Source: Sorex araneus
Taxonomy: Eukaryota; Chordata; Mammalia; Eulipotyphla; Soricidae
Direction of reading: 5' to 3'
Assembly (NCBI RefSeq): GCF_027595985.1
Contig: NC_073306.1
Location: 158,708,836 to 158,772,835, forward strand
Length of the DNA stretch: 64,000 nt
Each line of letters begins with the position of its first letter. The first letter of the stretch is position 1. A program made the translations under genes and the position numbers. The notes below the pieces were generated by a model. The model was not told where the DNA came from, ran no database searches, and saw only the letters and a program-made list of their open reading frames with translations. Positions 45,811-57,825 of the stretch are shown here, one piece after another.

Positions 45811-46063
45811 GGGCTGGAGCAATAGCACAGCAAGTAGGGCGTTTGCCTTGCACATGGCCGACTGGGATTGATTCGTCCATCCCTCTCTGAGAGCCTGGGA
45901 AGCTACTGAGAGTATCTCGCCCTTATGGCAGAGCTTGGCAAGCTACCCGTGGCTACCCAATATGTCAAAAACAGTTACAACAAGTCTCACAATGGAGACA
46001 TTACTGGTGCCCGCTCAAGCAAATCGATAAGCAACAGGATGACAGTGATACAGTGATACAGTG
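45811..46063 (+). mobile_element. SINE B copy, full length
   Basis: Complete tRNA-like head (GGGCTGGAGCAATAGCACAG, an A-box match), joined at about 45870 to the SINE B body instead of the SINE A body. CCCTCTCTGAGAGCC, AAAACAGTTACAACAAGTCT and GGAGACATTACTGGTGCCC are present. The tail is GACAGTGATACAGTGATACA without poly(A). The best copy for seeing the head/body junction. Confidence 0.94.
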
Positions 46064-46794
46064 TATATATAATGTATCATGCCATATATATTATATATAA
46101 CAAGTCAGACAAAAGCTCCCTCTGAGCTCACAGACTATCAGCATGACATCTCAGCATTGTTAATCAATAATACGTCATTATATGTGCTAATTAATGATTT
46201 CTTTTTCACTCTTTCTCTAAACCCTCTGAAGTCCAGCATTCCACCATGACTTCAATCTGAGTGAAACCATTTCACCTTATGAATTTATACCAGCCACAAA
46301 ACTACACTTTCAATACAGAAATATGCTTCTCTGCTCTCTAGACTAATCATTTGACTAGCTCATTTTAACTTTCTGAAGTTTATCCCCTACTCATTGCCAG
46401 AGTTCTTATCTCTATTTCCAATGTCTTCATCTCTATCAGGAAAAGTTGAAAACTGTCATAGTAACACATGCCCTCCTCTACACAATTAGTCATTAAAAAA
46501 TTAATAACATCATACATTTATGATGCAATTCAGAACACTATTAAACTGTGAAACCCTCAATTTTCTGGACATTTTACTCATCTTTAATGTTTTGTCTTAA
46601 TTATAATATTCTGAGGAAATAGTTCTGTAATCATCAGGAAACATTTTGTTATCTCTGTTACTTATTTTTGTAATCTCTTGACATTTTTTTTCTCATGATA
46701 ACACAATCTCCCCTTATATGATTACAGGACAAGGTTTACCTTTCCCATCTATTGTCACTTCATAAAGGCAAAAATAATTTTATGCTTTGTTTGG
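46064..46794. other. unique DNA, nothing recognised
   Basis: No repeat family, exon or RNA gene supported. Confidence 0.45.
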
Positions 46795-46965
46795 AAAAAG
46801 ATATTACAGTGAGAAAGGTGCTTGCCATGCACACAATTGATTTGAGTTTAACTCCTGGCACCACCTTTGTCCCCTGAGCATCACCAGGAATGATCTCTGG
46901 AAAGAGAGCACTTAGCATTACCTGGTGTAGCCCCAAAGCAAAAGCAAGTAAATAAAAATTAAAGA
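46795..46965 (+). mobile_element. old SINE A copy
   Basis: GCTTGCCATGCACACAATTG, CCCCTGAGCATCACCAGGAA and CCTGGTGTAGCCCCAAAGC, diverged, with an A-rich 3' end. Confidence 0.78.
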
Positions 46966-46989
46966 ATAATTGTTTTCATCTTGTTATAA

Positions 46990-47810
46990 GATGCATTCTC
47001 TTTATTTTAAATTTTATATTAGACACAATAGCTTACAATGTCATAATGATAAAGTTTAATGTGCAATATAATCCCTCAGAGTAGCTACTTTCAACCATCA
47101 TTGTCTCAGTATCCCCCACTCTTGCCCCCTGCCCTAATCCCTCCTTTATACCTTTCTTATGGTGGTTTCTGACCAAAGACCTGTGCTCAGGTCAAAGTTT
47201 CTGTTGCCTTTGGATGTTTGTTATACCCCTACTATATATACTATGTTTCTTTATTTGAACATAAGGGAGAGATCACTCTGTGTCTGCCCATACTCTTCCA
47301 ACTAATTCGTTCAGCATGATACCCTCCATATCCATCCAGGTAGCAGCAAATTTCATGATTTTATATTTTTCATGCATAAGTAGTAGCCCATTGTGTACAT
47401 CTACCATGGTGTTTTTATCCAGTCATCTGCTTTTGGACACTGGTTGTTTCCAGACTTTGGCTATTGTGAACAGTACTGCAATGAGCATAAGAGTGCTTTT
47501 TTTTATTGTTGGTAGATGCCAGGAAGTGAAACTTGATCTCGCTTTTAAGAGTGTCCATATTGTTTTCCTTGAAGGCTGGACCACTCAATATTCCCATCAG
47601 CAATTAATGAAGGTCCCTGTCTTCCTATATCCACATCAGAACTGCTTGTTTTAGTTCTTGTAATATATGCCAGCCTCACTGGTGTGAGGTGATGCTTTGA
47701 TTTGCATTTCCCTGATAATAAGTGAGAACATTTTCTCAAATGCCTTTTGTTTATCTGTATATCTTCTTTGAGGAAGTTTCTGTTTATGCCCCCCTCTCAT
47801 TATCTGATAA
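46990..47810 (-). mobile_element. old L1 3' end, antisense
   Basis: Complement of L1 3' UTR plus ORF2 C-terminus: TATCCATCCAGGTAGCAGCA, CATTGTGTACATCTACCATG, TGGTTGTTTCCAGACTTTGG, ATTTGCATTTCCCTGATAAT. This is the classic antisense L1 signature, more diverged than the 21.7 kb L1 and from an older subfamily. Confidence 0.88.
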
Positions 47811-48048
47811 TCCCTCACCACAACTCCCTCAGAGAATGATTAAATAATTTTATCCTTATCTTAAAGTGACTGACATGTGCCAGAAACCAAATCATATTAT
47901 GGCTTGAATAATTTTATAAATTAACAAATCAATCAATAATGCCACTAAATTTTACTAGAAATTAATTTATTTTGAGAAAATATATTCCTAAACCAGAATT
48001 GTATTATGCTTTAAAACATATTAGCTTTATATTTTAAAACAAAATTGT

Positions 48049-48840
48049 AATGACCATGATCCCAGAGACACACAAACAAATCTCCGAACTGAGCGGCTCT
48101 TGGCAGAAATGCCTCCAGACTTTGCATTAGGCCGCCTTTTCTGGGCCACCCCAGACGGTAGCAGGTGTTGTCTTTCCACATGTTCCCTGGGAAGCCTGTC
48201 AGCCACCATCTTCCAGAACTCATTGGAAAATCCAAGTACGAACCAGCAGTTTTGACACACGTTGGGTCTCACAGGATAGGGGAGGAGCCATTCCTTCCTT
48301 CTCTACCTCCCCTCCCCGATAGGACCCTAAGATGCCACCCACGAATGGTCGCAGGCTATGGTCCCAGGTCCCAGCTTAATAAGCTCTTTAATGGCCATGA
48401 TTCCAGAGACACACAAATGAATCTCAGAACCGAGCAGCTCTTGGTAGACATCTCTCCAGACCTAATTGTTTAAATTTTGGAATTCTAAGATCGTATGCTA
48501 TTTATAACCAGCAATAGAAAACAAATTGTCTAATGTTGCCTCTTCAGCAGGTCTGAGTGTTGGGAGAAAATTCCAAATAATAATGTTGGGACTGGTGTCA
48601 AAATATTGAATGTAATCAAAGCAGAGAGAGAGTAATGTGGAAATTATCCGTCACACAAGAAGGGGTAGGGGTGGAATGGGGGTTATACTGGGATTGGTGG
48701 TGGTGCAAAATGTGCACTGGTGAAGGGATGGGTGTTTGATCATTGTATGACCGAGACTCAAACACAAAAGCTTTGTAACTGCACTCACGTTGATTCAATA
48801 AATAAATTAAAATAAATAAATAAAATTTTTTAAATAATAG
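48049..48840 (+). mobile_element. composite retroposon, 341-bp 5' units, L1-like 3' end
   Basis: The block ATGATCCCAGAGACACACAA at 48048 recurs as ATGATTCCAGAGACACACAA at 48389, a 341-bp period covering about 1.2 units. A middle part follows (CAGGTCTGAGTGTTGGGAGA, AATATTGAATGTAATCAAAG), then the L1-like end (GTGCACTGGTGAAGGGATGG, GTTGATTCAATAAATAAA). A possible 8-bp TSD is AAAATTGT (48041-48048, 48841-48848). No coding capacity. The 5' units differ from those of the other composites. Confidence 0.65.
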
Positions 48841-48921
48841 AAAATTGTTTGTTTTAAAGACATAAATCTTTTCTATATCATTTTTTAATTAATCTGTTCT
48901 CTTAAAGAAGCACTTCTGCCT

Positions 48922-49105
48922 TTAGTTTTTTTTTTCTTTTTGGGGGGATTGAAGGGGGCACATCCAGCTGTGCTCAGGGATTACTCCTGGCTCTGCACTC
49001 AGAATAATTCCTGACAGGCTCATGGCACCAAATGAGTGGTTCTTTCTATCTGAGTCAACCTCATGCAAGGCAAATGCCCTACCCTATGTATTATAGCTAG
49101 AGCTC
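48922..49105 (-). mobile_element. SINE A copy
   Basis: Poly(T), GGGGGCACATCCAGCTGTGC, GGGATTACTCCTGGCTCTGC, ending GTATTATAGCTAGAGCTC. Reverse complement, moderately diverged. Confidence 0.88.
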
Positions 49106-50009
49106 TACTTTTTATTTTTTGTTTGTAAAATCTATTAGACTAAATGAGTGGATACAAATTAGTATATTTTTTGAAAATCAATTGGTTAATCATCCCTCTG
49201 AAAAGAATAGATTATAACAAAGAGCATTACTTTGACCTAAGTCCTGAAAGACACATAGGAAAAGCAGATAGCAGAAAATCATCTACTTGTTTCAGGCTGA
49301 GTTTTGCATGAACATCTATAAAGTTTAATCAGGTCAATTCTTAAAGAAATGTAATTTGAATACAGCTGGGTGGGGCAGGGACACTCAAATTTGACAAAGG
49401 AACTGTCATCTCTCAGTTCCCTATTTCATCTACCTTTCCTATTTATAATAATTATGTAAGCTCAGGTGATATTTAATTTGCTATTTTTGTCCCTATTTCC
49501 AAAGAAATTTAGAAAATAAAAAATGGACACCTTAATAAGAAATTAAAGATTATTTAGTAAACATAGTTAGAATATGTTCCAAAAATAATTTACATATTGA
49601 TAGAGGTTAATGCATTTAATTTATATAGTGAACCAACATAAACCAATAAGGAAATGTGTACCAACATTTTGAAAAAATAGCAAGCATTCTGTGGCATTTT
49701 GACATAGAAGTACATTACATAGTCATTGAAAATAATGAAGTCAAAGAAAATTTAATGACTTAGGAAAGTGAAAATATAAATTCAAGTGCAAAGCAAGAAG
49801 TTGAAAGACAATATGGATATAATCTTTTGGTAGAAGAGGAAGAGGAAGGGGGAGAAGCAGAGAATAGAATTGATGGAAGAGGGTTAAAGTGAGAATAGAA
49901 TGGAAGGGATGAGCAAAACAAATGATTCAAACAGGAGTCAATTTTAAGTTTTATTCTTTGGTAATGGTAAAAGCCTAAATTTACCTCTTACATATATGTG
50001 AATCAAGTA
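49106..50009. other. unique DNA, purine-rich patch
   Basis: No repeat family recognised. A purine-rich GAAGAGGAAGAGGAAGGGGG patch lies at about 49830-49860. Confidence 0.5.
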
Positions 50010-50205
50010 CTTGATCTGTTTGTCAATGTTTCTTTATTTGCAAAATGGAAATGATAATAACAGCACATGCTTTACATGTTTTTTAAGTTTAAATGAATTA
50101 CTGACTATATTATACCATTTACATTGGTACCCAATATTATCTAATAATTATAATTATGATTATTAAGTGCTGAGCACAGAGCTTGATGCATAGTACAAGT
50201 TTCAC
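50010..50205 (+). mobile_element. MIR relic
   Basis: TTTCTTTATTTGCAAAATGG, AATGATAATAACAGCACATG and GTGCTGAGCACAGAGCTTGA follow the order of the MIR sense strand. Confidence 0.75.
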
Positions 50206-51185
50206 AAAACATCTCCCATGATTAAGTGCTTTGTTTTATTTTTCAATACAGTGTAATGTACTTTAATAGCAAACCTACAGGAACAGCACAGAAGGCAAAT
50301 ACCATTAAAAACATGTCCTTGTCTGTAGGATGGCTCAGAAAAATATAGTAACATGAATAGACTATACTATAACATTAAAAATGGTACTAAAAATCATTTA
50401 ATTGCATTCAGTAAGAAATTTACTGGTTTTAAGATCATCTAATTGTTGGCATTATACAGAAAACATCAACAGGTTCATTTACTATTGTTGTGATGTTGAA
50501 CAGCTGACACTTGTTCCATGAAACATTTTGACTTACATTAATATTTTATTTTCCCACATTCAAATTAAAAATTCACACACAAATGAACATGAAGAAACTT
50601 CTAATACCTGCTTTTTGCCCCATGTATTTTTACTTTCTACAAATTATATATTGAGATTATTTTGACCCCGTTTGGAGGGTGAGAAGGTAGGGGAATATAA
50701 CACTTAGAACTACCAAATAAGTCACTTTAATGAGTGACTTCCCATCACAGTGGACTCTTGAGTATGCACTCCAGAAACATAGCTCTCTTCTTAGATGTTT
50801 TCTGGTATTAATGTTGCACGTTTGACATGGATAGCAGGCAGGTTGGTTTTGTAAAAGACCAATTGGATAGGCTTCATTTTGCAAGTCACTAGGAACTGTG
50901 CTCTGTATTGGCGTTCTGAGCAATGTATCATACCAGAAGCTGGAAATGCTGGAAGGTGTTCAGTTGATTCATGAAAACATCTCATTTCACCATGGTTCCA
51001 AGAGAGTGAGGGTGAGTCTTCCCTGCATGAGTAAGGGTACACTCTTACCAGTGGCTTTATTTATTTTTAGATGGTTAAAATGGCCCATTTAATGCAGAAC
51101 TGTAGCATACTTATAGAGTAAATGAGGGAGGTTGAGGTATTTGACTGCACATAGGTGTGATTGATCATTTACAGAAGTCAAGCAT
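50206..51185. other. unique DNA, nothing recognised
   Basis: Short open frames on the minus strand at 50657-51042 overlap in two frames and have no convincing splice sites. No repeat is seen. Confidence 0.45.
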
Positions 51186-51400
51186 TTTTAAAATTTTTTT
51201 AAGAAGTTTTATTGGATCACCGTGAGATACAGTTACAAACTTGCATGATTGTGTTGTGTTTCAATCGAAGAATACTCGAGCACTTATCCCTCCAGCAGGT
51301 AGCTAGGTGCTTCCTTGGTTTTCACCACCAATTCATTTGAGGGCTTTCATCTTTATACCAGCCATGGTAAAGTGACCTTACTTCCATCCTTTCTCCTTCA
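51186..51400 (-). mobile_element. L1 3' end fragment, antisense
   Basis: TTTTATTGGATCACCGTGAG, CAGTTACAAACTTGCATGAT and AGCACTTATCCCTCCAGCAG correspond to the complement of the L1/composite 3' terminus. The right edge is unclear. Confidence 0.7.
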
Positions 51401-51537
51401 GTTAGAGTCAGATGAGCTAATGGGAGCCCTGGCATTGAAGAGCAACTGTGGTGCAATGATTAAATGTTGACTCTCTGAGGGTGCCCATATTTGTTGTGTG
51501 AAGTGAATAAGCATGGCTGTGCTTTAAGTAACTAAGT

Positions 51538-51712
51538 TAAGGCTGGAGAGATAGTTTAGAGGGTAAGGTATTTGCCTTGCATGATACACATCACAGTTTG
51601 ATCCCAGCACCTTCTATGGTCCTCAGAGCCATTCAGGAGTGATCTCTGAGCACAGAACCAAGAGTAAGTCCTGAGCATTACTGGATGTGACCCCTAAAAA
51701 TATAATTAAATT
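51538..51712 (+). mobile_element. old SINE A copy
   Basis: AAGGCTGGAGAGATAGTTTA head, TATTTGCCTTGCATGATAC, B box GTTTGATCCC, CATTCAGGAGTGATCTCTGA, and an A-rich end. Confidence 0.85.
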
Positions 51713-51805
51713 GGTTTGTACAGTAAATCTTTAAAACATAAAATATTAAGTGCATTCATCAGAGTGTAAATATTTCTATGGTCCTTTCTTCAAATGAAAG
51801 GAAAT

Positions 51806-51886
51806 AGTGGGGAGGTGTAATGGTGGTAGGATTGGTGTTGAAATCTTAAATCTAATCAATTACAGTGAAAATAAAATTTTAAAAAA
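51806..51886 (+). mobile_element. 81-bp 5'-truncated retroposon with TSD
   Basis: Only GGTGTAATGGTGGTAGGATT through AATCAATTACAGTG and a short A-rich tail. It is flanked by the exact 10-bp TSD GAAAGGAAAT (51796-51805, 51887-51896). The same 3'-end motif occurs in the composite at 20770. Confidence 0.85.
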
Positions 51887-51896
51887 GAAAGGAAAT

Positions 51897-53229
51897 GTCA
51901 TCCTACATAACATTTTTCTCATTATTATGTTGTCTCTCCTTTATAATTCATAATTTTGCAGTTTGGACTTTAATAAGCAAATAAATGTTTATTTATTTGT
52001 GTATTTATCATCATCCTTGAAAATTTTGCTACCTAAACTTAATGTCTCAAAGAGAGAATGTGCTACTTGTACACATTCTCTTTTTAGTTTAAAGTATAAA
52101 ATGAAAAAGTAAACATTCAGACCACATTTGCTATGCAGGATCTATGTAGCATCAAGAACTTGTGAAATTTAATTCAGGAAGACCTATATGACCAGGAAGA
52201 TATATTTTAAATTGATTTTTTTGTGTGTTATCTTGTGAAGTTTTTTTTTTTTATTCTAGAGAATGTTCCAATTAACACACTGATATAATTAAGTAAACCA
52301 GAGGTCTCTTTCGCATTTAATTTGTCTACTATTATTCTGGAATCTGGCAGTACAACAATGATACACACAGACCAGTTCCTCTTGTCATAGAGCTTGTATG
52401 TCACTGAGGAAGAGGTAGTAAAACAAAGAGAGAGAAGCTGAATATCTATAGGCTAATTTTTTTAAATGTCCTTCATATGTCACAGACACCCTAAATGAGA
52501 TTCATTTTCAAATGAACTACCTTGCTTATGTTTCAAATTAGACTTTTATTTGTATGAGCAAAGATGAAATTTTCCTAAATATCTAGAAATAAACAGAAAA
52601 AGATAGTGAGAGAGAGAGAGAGACAAAGAGAAGAGAGAGATGTTTAAATGAATTATGGTGCCCTCACTCAGTGAAAAAGATTATGCAGTCCCGTGCTCTG
52701 AGGGAACATGAGATTAAGTAGTCACAGGATTCTACCCTCTGGGCATATCAATAGTAGCATTATGAATTGGATATCATTTCAGCACATTTAAGACTGAAAC
52801 AAGAAATAGATCTTCTCTCTTAGCCACCTTGAGTCTCCTGATCCTATTTATAAGGCTCTTAAGCATTAAATGGCTCTTTGAAAACAGTCTTTTCATACTG
52901 TAAGTGCAACTTGAATTAGAAACACATATATTTTGGAGCTATTTGAATCACAAAAATGATGGAGTTTAAGCAGAATTATCAACTCTGAATATCATATCTT
53001 TGAAATACTATTGAACTCTAGAAGATTTTACAGGTACACTCACACACTTTATTGTCAAATTTAACTTGGTTTTCATCTTTACCCATGCACTTTCCTAGAT
53101 TCTCTTTAGTGTATTTTACTTATCCATAAAAATGAGCATTGTACTAATGGCTTAAAAACACCGAATGGGTTAAGGTTTAGCATATAGGACTTTATTAAAC
53201 TTATCCATGATATCTTTAAAAGATTATTT
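51897..53229. other. unique DNA with (GA)n tract
   Basis: A GAGAGAGA tract lies at about 52607-52640. The remainder is AT-rich with no recognised repeat or exon. Confidence 0.5.
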
Positions 53230-53400
53230 GAGGCCTACGGAAATAGCAGACATGCCTTGTAAGCTCTGTAACAGCCTAGGTTTGAGAAGTGGAACTGCAT
53301 GGGAATTCCCTGAGAATAACCAAGAGGGTTCCCCACACACATTAAGCCAGTGATAACCTCTGAACACAGTCAAGAGTCACACCCCAAAATTAAATAAAAC
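53230..53400 (+). mobile_element. old SINE A copy
   Basis: GAGGCCTACGGAAATAGCAG, a CATGCCTTGTAAGCTC-type head and CAGTCAAGAGTCACACCCC end, with an internal insertion. Strongly diverged. Confidence 0.6.
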
Positions 53401-53784
53401 AAAAAGACGTTCTTTCTTCTTTTTGAGTTCCTCCCCATTGCAGCTTTCCTATGCCAAGAGAAAAGATTTAAAAGATGTTTGGTACTAGTTGGAAGTTCAA
53501 TTTTCAAGTAGGAAAAGATGATGAAATCCTGAGGGTCCTGACTGCAGTATTAGAGGTAGACTGAAAATAGAAAGGGATAGAGAAGATTTGGAACACAATA
53601 CAACTGAGTGATCAAGTATTATATTAAATCCACAAGAAATAAGAACCCATCTTGGCCTTTCAAGTAGTCTGTAGTTGAAGCCAACAGTCACATTCTTTCT
53701 CAAAGTACAGTAGGGACTGTTTCTAAAGATAACATTACCACCAGTAGCTTATGATATAATTTAGCTTATATGACAGCAATTTTA
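53401..53784. other. unique DNA, nothing recognised
   Basis: No repeat or exon supported on either strand. Confidence 0.45.
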
Positions 53785-54345
53785 TTTATTTTTATTTTTT
53801 AATTTATTTATATGTTTAGGCAACATGATTACAATAAAGTCACCAAATTTTGGTGAACACCTTCACCACTACCAGACTCTCCCCCTCATTGTGTCACCTT
53901 TATTTCCCTTATTCCTTCCTCTCCCCTTCACTCACTACATGGCAATCTATGTGTTGAAATATAAGGTCAACGCTTTGTTCTCATTTATTATTGCCCATAA
54001 ATTGTTTTGTTTCTATATCACAGATGACTAAGATAATGTGTTATTTGTATTCTTCCTCTGACTTATTTCACTTAGCATGATTTTCTTCAGCATGTTTTCA
54101 AGATTTCATCTTGTCCAATAGGTTCATAGTATTCCATTTATATATTGTACCACAACGTCTTTATTCATTCATCTTTTAATTAATGTTTGAGTATCTTTAT
54201 ATTGACTATTTTACTAAGCACTGCAATGAGCATAGCTGTATAAATATCCCTTCAAATTATTATTTTGTATTCTTGGGTTATATGCCATAAATAGGATTAT
54301 TAGGTCATATAAAAGCTCTAGTCCTAATTTTTTAAGAAGTCTCCA
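53785..54345 (-). mobile_element. old L1 3' end, antisense
   Basis: Complement of L1 3' UTR and ORF2 end: ACATGATTACAATAAAGTCA, TTATTTCACTTAGCATGATT, TTCATAGTATTCCATTTATA, CACTGCAATGAGCATAGCTG. No open frame. Confidence 0.85.
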
Positions 54346-54593
54346 TATCTAAAATGATAATCTTAATTAAATGCTACTTTCTATGATCAAAGAAAATAGT
54401 TTTATAAATAATATGATATTTTATTTTTTAATAAAATCATTTAAAACATTTAAAACTATTTTATTATAGTTTCAATAATATGGCTATAATATTATTAATA
54501 TTAATGATATTAATGTACAAAGTTATTGCAATTAACTACAGTAACTTCACCAATGTCCTTAGGTTATTTCTAGTCATCTATACATTTGTTTAA

Positions 54594-54702
54594 TTTGGTC
54601 CCATCCAGCAGTGCTCAGGGAACTATATGCTATTCCAGGATCAAACAGAAGTTAGCAACCTATAAGACACGCACCTTAACTCTGTACTACCTCTTCAGTC
54701 CT
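54594..54702 (-). mobile_element. SINE A fragment
   Basis: TTTGGTCCCATCCAGCAGTG, GCTCAGGGAACTATATGCTA and CTGTACTACCTCTTCAGTCC. The middle of the SINE is deleted (about 110 bp remain). Confidence 0.75.
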
Positions 54703-54706
54703 TTCA

Positions 54707-54740
<34 letters not shown>

Positions 54741-54955
54741 TGAAACATATATACATATAAATATATATGCATAGTATATATAGTATATAAATATAATATA
54801 TAGTATATAAATATATAGTATATAAATTATTTTATATTTATAGTATGTAGCTTACTATAAATATATATTTATACATTTCACACACATATAAATATATCAT
54901 AAATAACTATACAGTCATATATATGTGACTATATACATATATATATATATAAGAT
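54707..54955. repeat. (GT)n followed by TATATA-rich DNA
   Basis: About 13 GT units at 54707-54741, then more than 200 bp of ATATAAATATATAGTATAT words. It is self-complementary in many registers and so prone to cruciforms. Confidence 0.92.
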
Positions 54956-55115
54956 TCGGGGCCACACCCAGTGGTGTTCAGGGCTTGCTTTTGGCTCTTT
55001 GCTCAGGTCTAACTTGTGCCCGGGCTCCGGGGACCCTATGTGGTGCCAGGGCGTGGGACTCAGGTGGCTGTGTGCAAGGTGAGCATTTCACCCGCTGTCA
55101 TATCTCACCAACTCT
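54956..55115 (-). mobile_element. old SINE A copy
   Basis: GGGGCCACACCCAGTGGTGT, TTGCTTTTGGCTCTTTGCTC and CACCCGCTGTCATATCTC. Reverse complement with an unusually GC-rich middle. Confidence 0.8.
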
Positions 55116-55674
55116 CCACTTATAGGTTTCTTTCAAAATAAGTTGATTTTAGACGACAAAACTAACGCTCTCAGTGTTGCTGAGATATAACCCGGGAGTA
55201 AAGATTTTGTGCTTGAGAGCCTATAGTCTGGAAGTCATTCTTCTGGACCATATCAAGAAGGAGGACTTAACTAAGTACACCTGGGCTTTCTTAGCCTAAG
55301 CACTGTTCATTGAGCAGCTATATACAGCACACACTTATTTACACTCCTAGCCCTAAACACTGGGGAGTCCCGGATGGTCACACACAGTCTAGCATCTGGC
55401 CTCAGGGCCTCCTTCCTCGACAGCTCTCTTTCTAATAGAAAACTACATGGTGGAAAGAGCAAAGATTTCTTGGAAAACCACTACCAGGGTCACCATTTCA
55501 TCCCTGAAGGCTTTTTTCTCCTGACTCTGCAGAAGACTCTATTTCTAATAGTACTACTTTGGGGGTCAGGTTTCTGTATATGAATTTGGGAGTTATACTC
55601 ACTTTCAGACAATATCAGGGTCAACACAGAAGTGCTTTGGCTTAGTATTCAGGAGTCATCAAGTTAAAAACTAA
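55116..55674. other. unique DNA, nothing recognised
   Basis: Moderate GC; no repeat or exon identified. Confidence 0.45.
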
Positions 55675-55686
55675 CAGTCAATTATT

Positions 55687-55930
55687 GGGCCAGAGCGATT
55701 GAACAGTGGGTAGGGCGTTTGCCTTGCATGTGGCTAACCTGGGTTCGATTCCTCCATCCCTCTCGGAGAGCCCTGCAAGCTACCGAGAGTATCCTGCCCG
55801 CATGGCAGAGCCTAGCAAGCTATCTGTAGTGTAGTTGACATGCCAAAAACAGTAACAAGTCTCTCAATGGAGACGTTACTGGTGCCCACTCGAGCAAATC
55901 GATGAACAATGGGACAACAGTGCTACAGTG
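55687..55930 (+). mobile_element. SINE B copy with 12-bp TSD and no poly(A)
   Basis: Full head (GGGCCAGAGCGATTGAACAG, B box GGTTCGATTCC), full SINE B body, and a tail ACAACAGTGCTACAGTG. The TSD CAGTCAATTATT is exact over 12 bp (55675-55686, 55931-55942). The clear ends prove that this SINE integrates as a unit without a poly(A) tail. Confidence 0.97.
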
Positions 55931-55942
55931 CAGTCAATTATT

Positions 55943-57010
55943 GTTCAGAAAATTCCTGAAGTGCCACTGACCCTGCTTCCAGCATAGCACCATTCCATAT
56001 ACCATGTATTAGTGATCAGTCTCTCTCATGGTGTTAGTGATCAGACTCGCTCATGGTGTTTGCCTGACATAAAGTCGGCTTCCCATTTGTCCCCTTAGCC
56101 ATCAGTACCTGGTCATTGTCGATTCAAAGAATCAGTTTTGCTGTAAGAGCTTCCCATGGGAATTTACTCTTTTCTAAGTTTTCAGTATGATAAGCATTTA
56201 CCAACCTCAATCTTAGATCCTAATTCTGCAAAATCAGTGATCATTTCAGACTGGCTTGGATATCTTCTAGTTCTGATGAGATGCCTATTTAGCCCAGATT
56301 GGCAAAATAAGAGTCACCAGGAGACTGGAGATCCAACTGTGAAAAACAAATGCAGAAAAAAAAACCTGTTTCTGCTGGCATCTGGAAAGCACACCTGCCA
56401 CATGGAACCAGACATATGACCGTTTCCAGAGCCCAAGAAACCACCATGCCCAATGACAGTGAGGAAGCATTTCAGAATGACCTCTGGTCAGTTTACATAC
56501 AGAAAGGATCTTAAAAGGGAAAACAGCTACGAGTCACAACTAGAATATTCTGTTTAGCTGGTGTAATCAGAAAAGGTCTTTATTAAGCAGAAGTCAGAAA
56601 CACAGACTGCAAAGGAGAAAGAAGGTGTTTCATACATGTCTTTGTGTGCATTTAGTGTGCTACAACAGAAAGACATCAGTTTTGTGGAATAAATGAAAAA
56701 GGAAGAAGCCATCTTGAGCTTGGAGTTTTAGAGACATTGTGCCATTGCATCTATTTATTCCAAAATTATTATTGAACACCAGAAAGAAGCTACAAGTAAA
56801 ATAATTAGTATGCAATATAATTTCAGACCTAAATAAGGCATTATGATGAAAAATAGACTAGGAGGCTTGTAAAAAGTGACAGAAAGACCTAAAATGCAAG
56901 CATGATGAGGCAAGGGAAATCTTACTGGAATTTACAAAGGAATGACATTACAGAGGAAGCTGAGCAAGAATGCAAGGGCATTTGTGCATATGAGCAGAGC
57001 AATGAGACCT
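55943..57010. other. unique DNA with a 25-bp tandem duplication
   Basis: TTAGTGATCAG(T/A)CTC plus CTCATGGTG is repeated at 56009 and 56034 with two differences. The rest is non-repetitive. A short open frame at 56156-56419 lacks splice context. Confidence 0.5.
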
Positions 57011-57025
57011 TAAGAAGATAGCCTT

Positions 57026-57203
57026 GGGGCTGGAGCGGTAGCACAGCAGTAGGGCATTTGCCTTGCATGCTGCCAACCCAGGTTCGATTCCCAGCATCCC
57101 ACATGGTCCCCTGAGCACCGCCAGGGGTAATTCCTGAGTGCAGAGCCAGGAGTGACTCCTGTGCATTGCCAGGTGTGACCCAAAAAGCAAAAAAAAAAAA
57201 AAA
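57026..57203 (+). mobile_element. young SINE A copy with TSD
   Basis: GGGGCTGGAGCGGTAGCACA head, intact B box GGTTCGATTCC, complete body and a run of more than 15 A. The TSD AAGAAGATAGCC is exact over 12 bp (57012-57023, 57204-57215). Confidence 0.97.
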
Positions 57204-57215
57204 AAGAAGATAGCC

Positions 57216-57609
57216 CTAGGAATGTATTGAGCCAAAACCACTCAAAGAAGAGCACAGAGGTCCACTTGTTTGGATCGGAGAGGGTGGAGAGGAGGTGACA
57301 GGCAGAATGAAGCTAGGACACTCAGGAAGACTATGGAAAGAGGCAGATATGCTAGTAAAAGCCTTCTATCCTCTCCCTTCATAGTACTCTGTTGGAGGTA
57401 TAATCTTAAAACCTTAATAGGTAAAACAGAAAGCTGGGAAGAGCTCCCACAGTTATTAATTATCTTCATTCAAATGTTTTTACTAAGTCAGCATATATGT
57501 ATATATACAAAATGTAGTTATAGAATGTATTTAGCTATATAACATCATTCACATAATTATATATGTACAATATATAATTATAAACCACACTACATATAGT
57601 ATACCATAT
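57216..57609. other. unique then AT-rich DNA
   Basis: Non-repetitive to 57480, then TATATA-rich to the next SINE. Nothing recognised. Confidence 0.5.
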
Positions 57610-57626
57610 AATTATATATACTTATA

Positions 57627-57808
57627 TATATATATGTTTTTTTGCTTTTTGGGTCACACCTGGGATTGCACAGGGGTTACCTCCTGGCTTTGCACTCAGG
57701 AGTTACTCCTTGCGGTGCTCAGGGGACCATATGGGATGCTGGGAATCGAACCCGGGTCAGCCGTGTGCAAGGCAAAGGCCCTACCCACTGTGCTATTGCT
57801 CCAGCCCC
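57627..57808 (-). mobile_element. young SINE A copy with 17-bp TSD
   Basis: Reverse-complement SINE A ending GTGCTATTGCTCCAGCCCC with the B-box complement GGAATCGAACC. The TSD AATTATATATACTTATA is exact over 17 bp (57610-57626, 57809-57825). Confidence 0.97.
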
Positions 57809-57825
57809 AATTATATATACTTATA

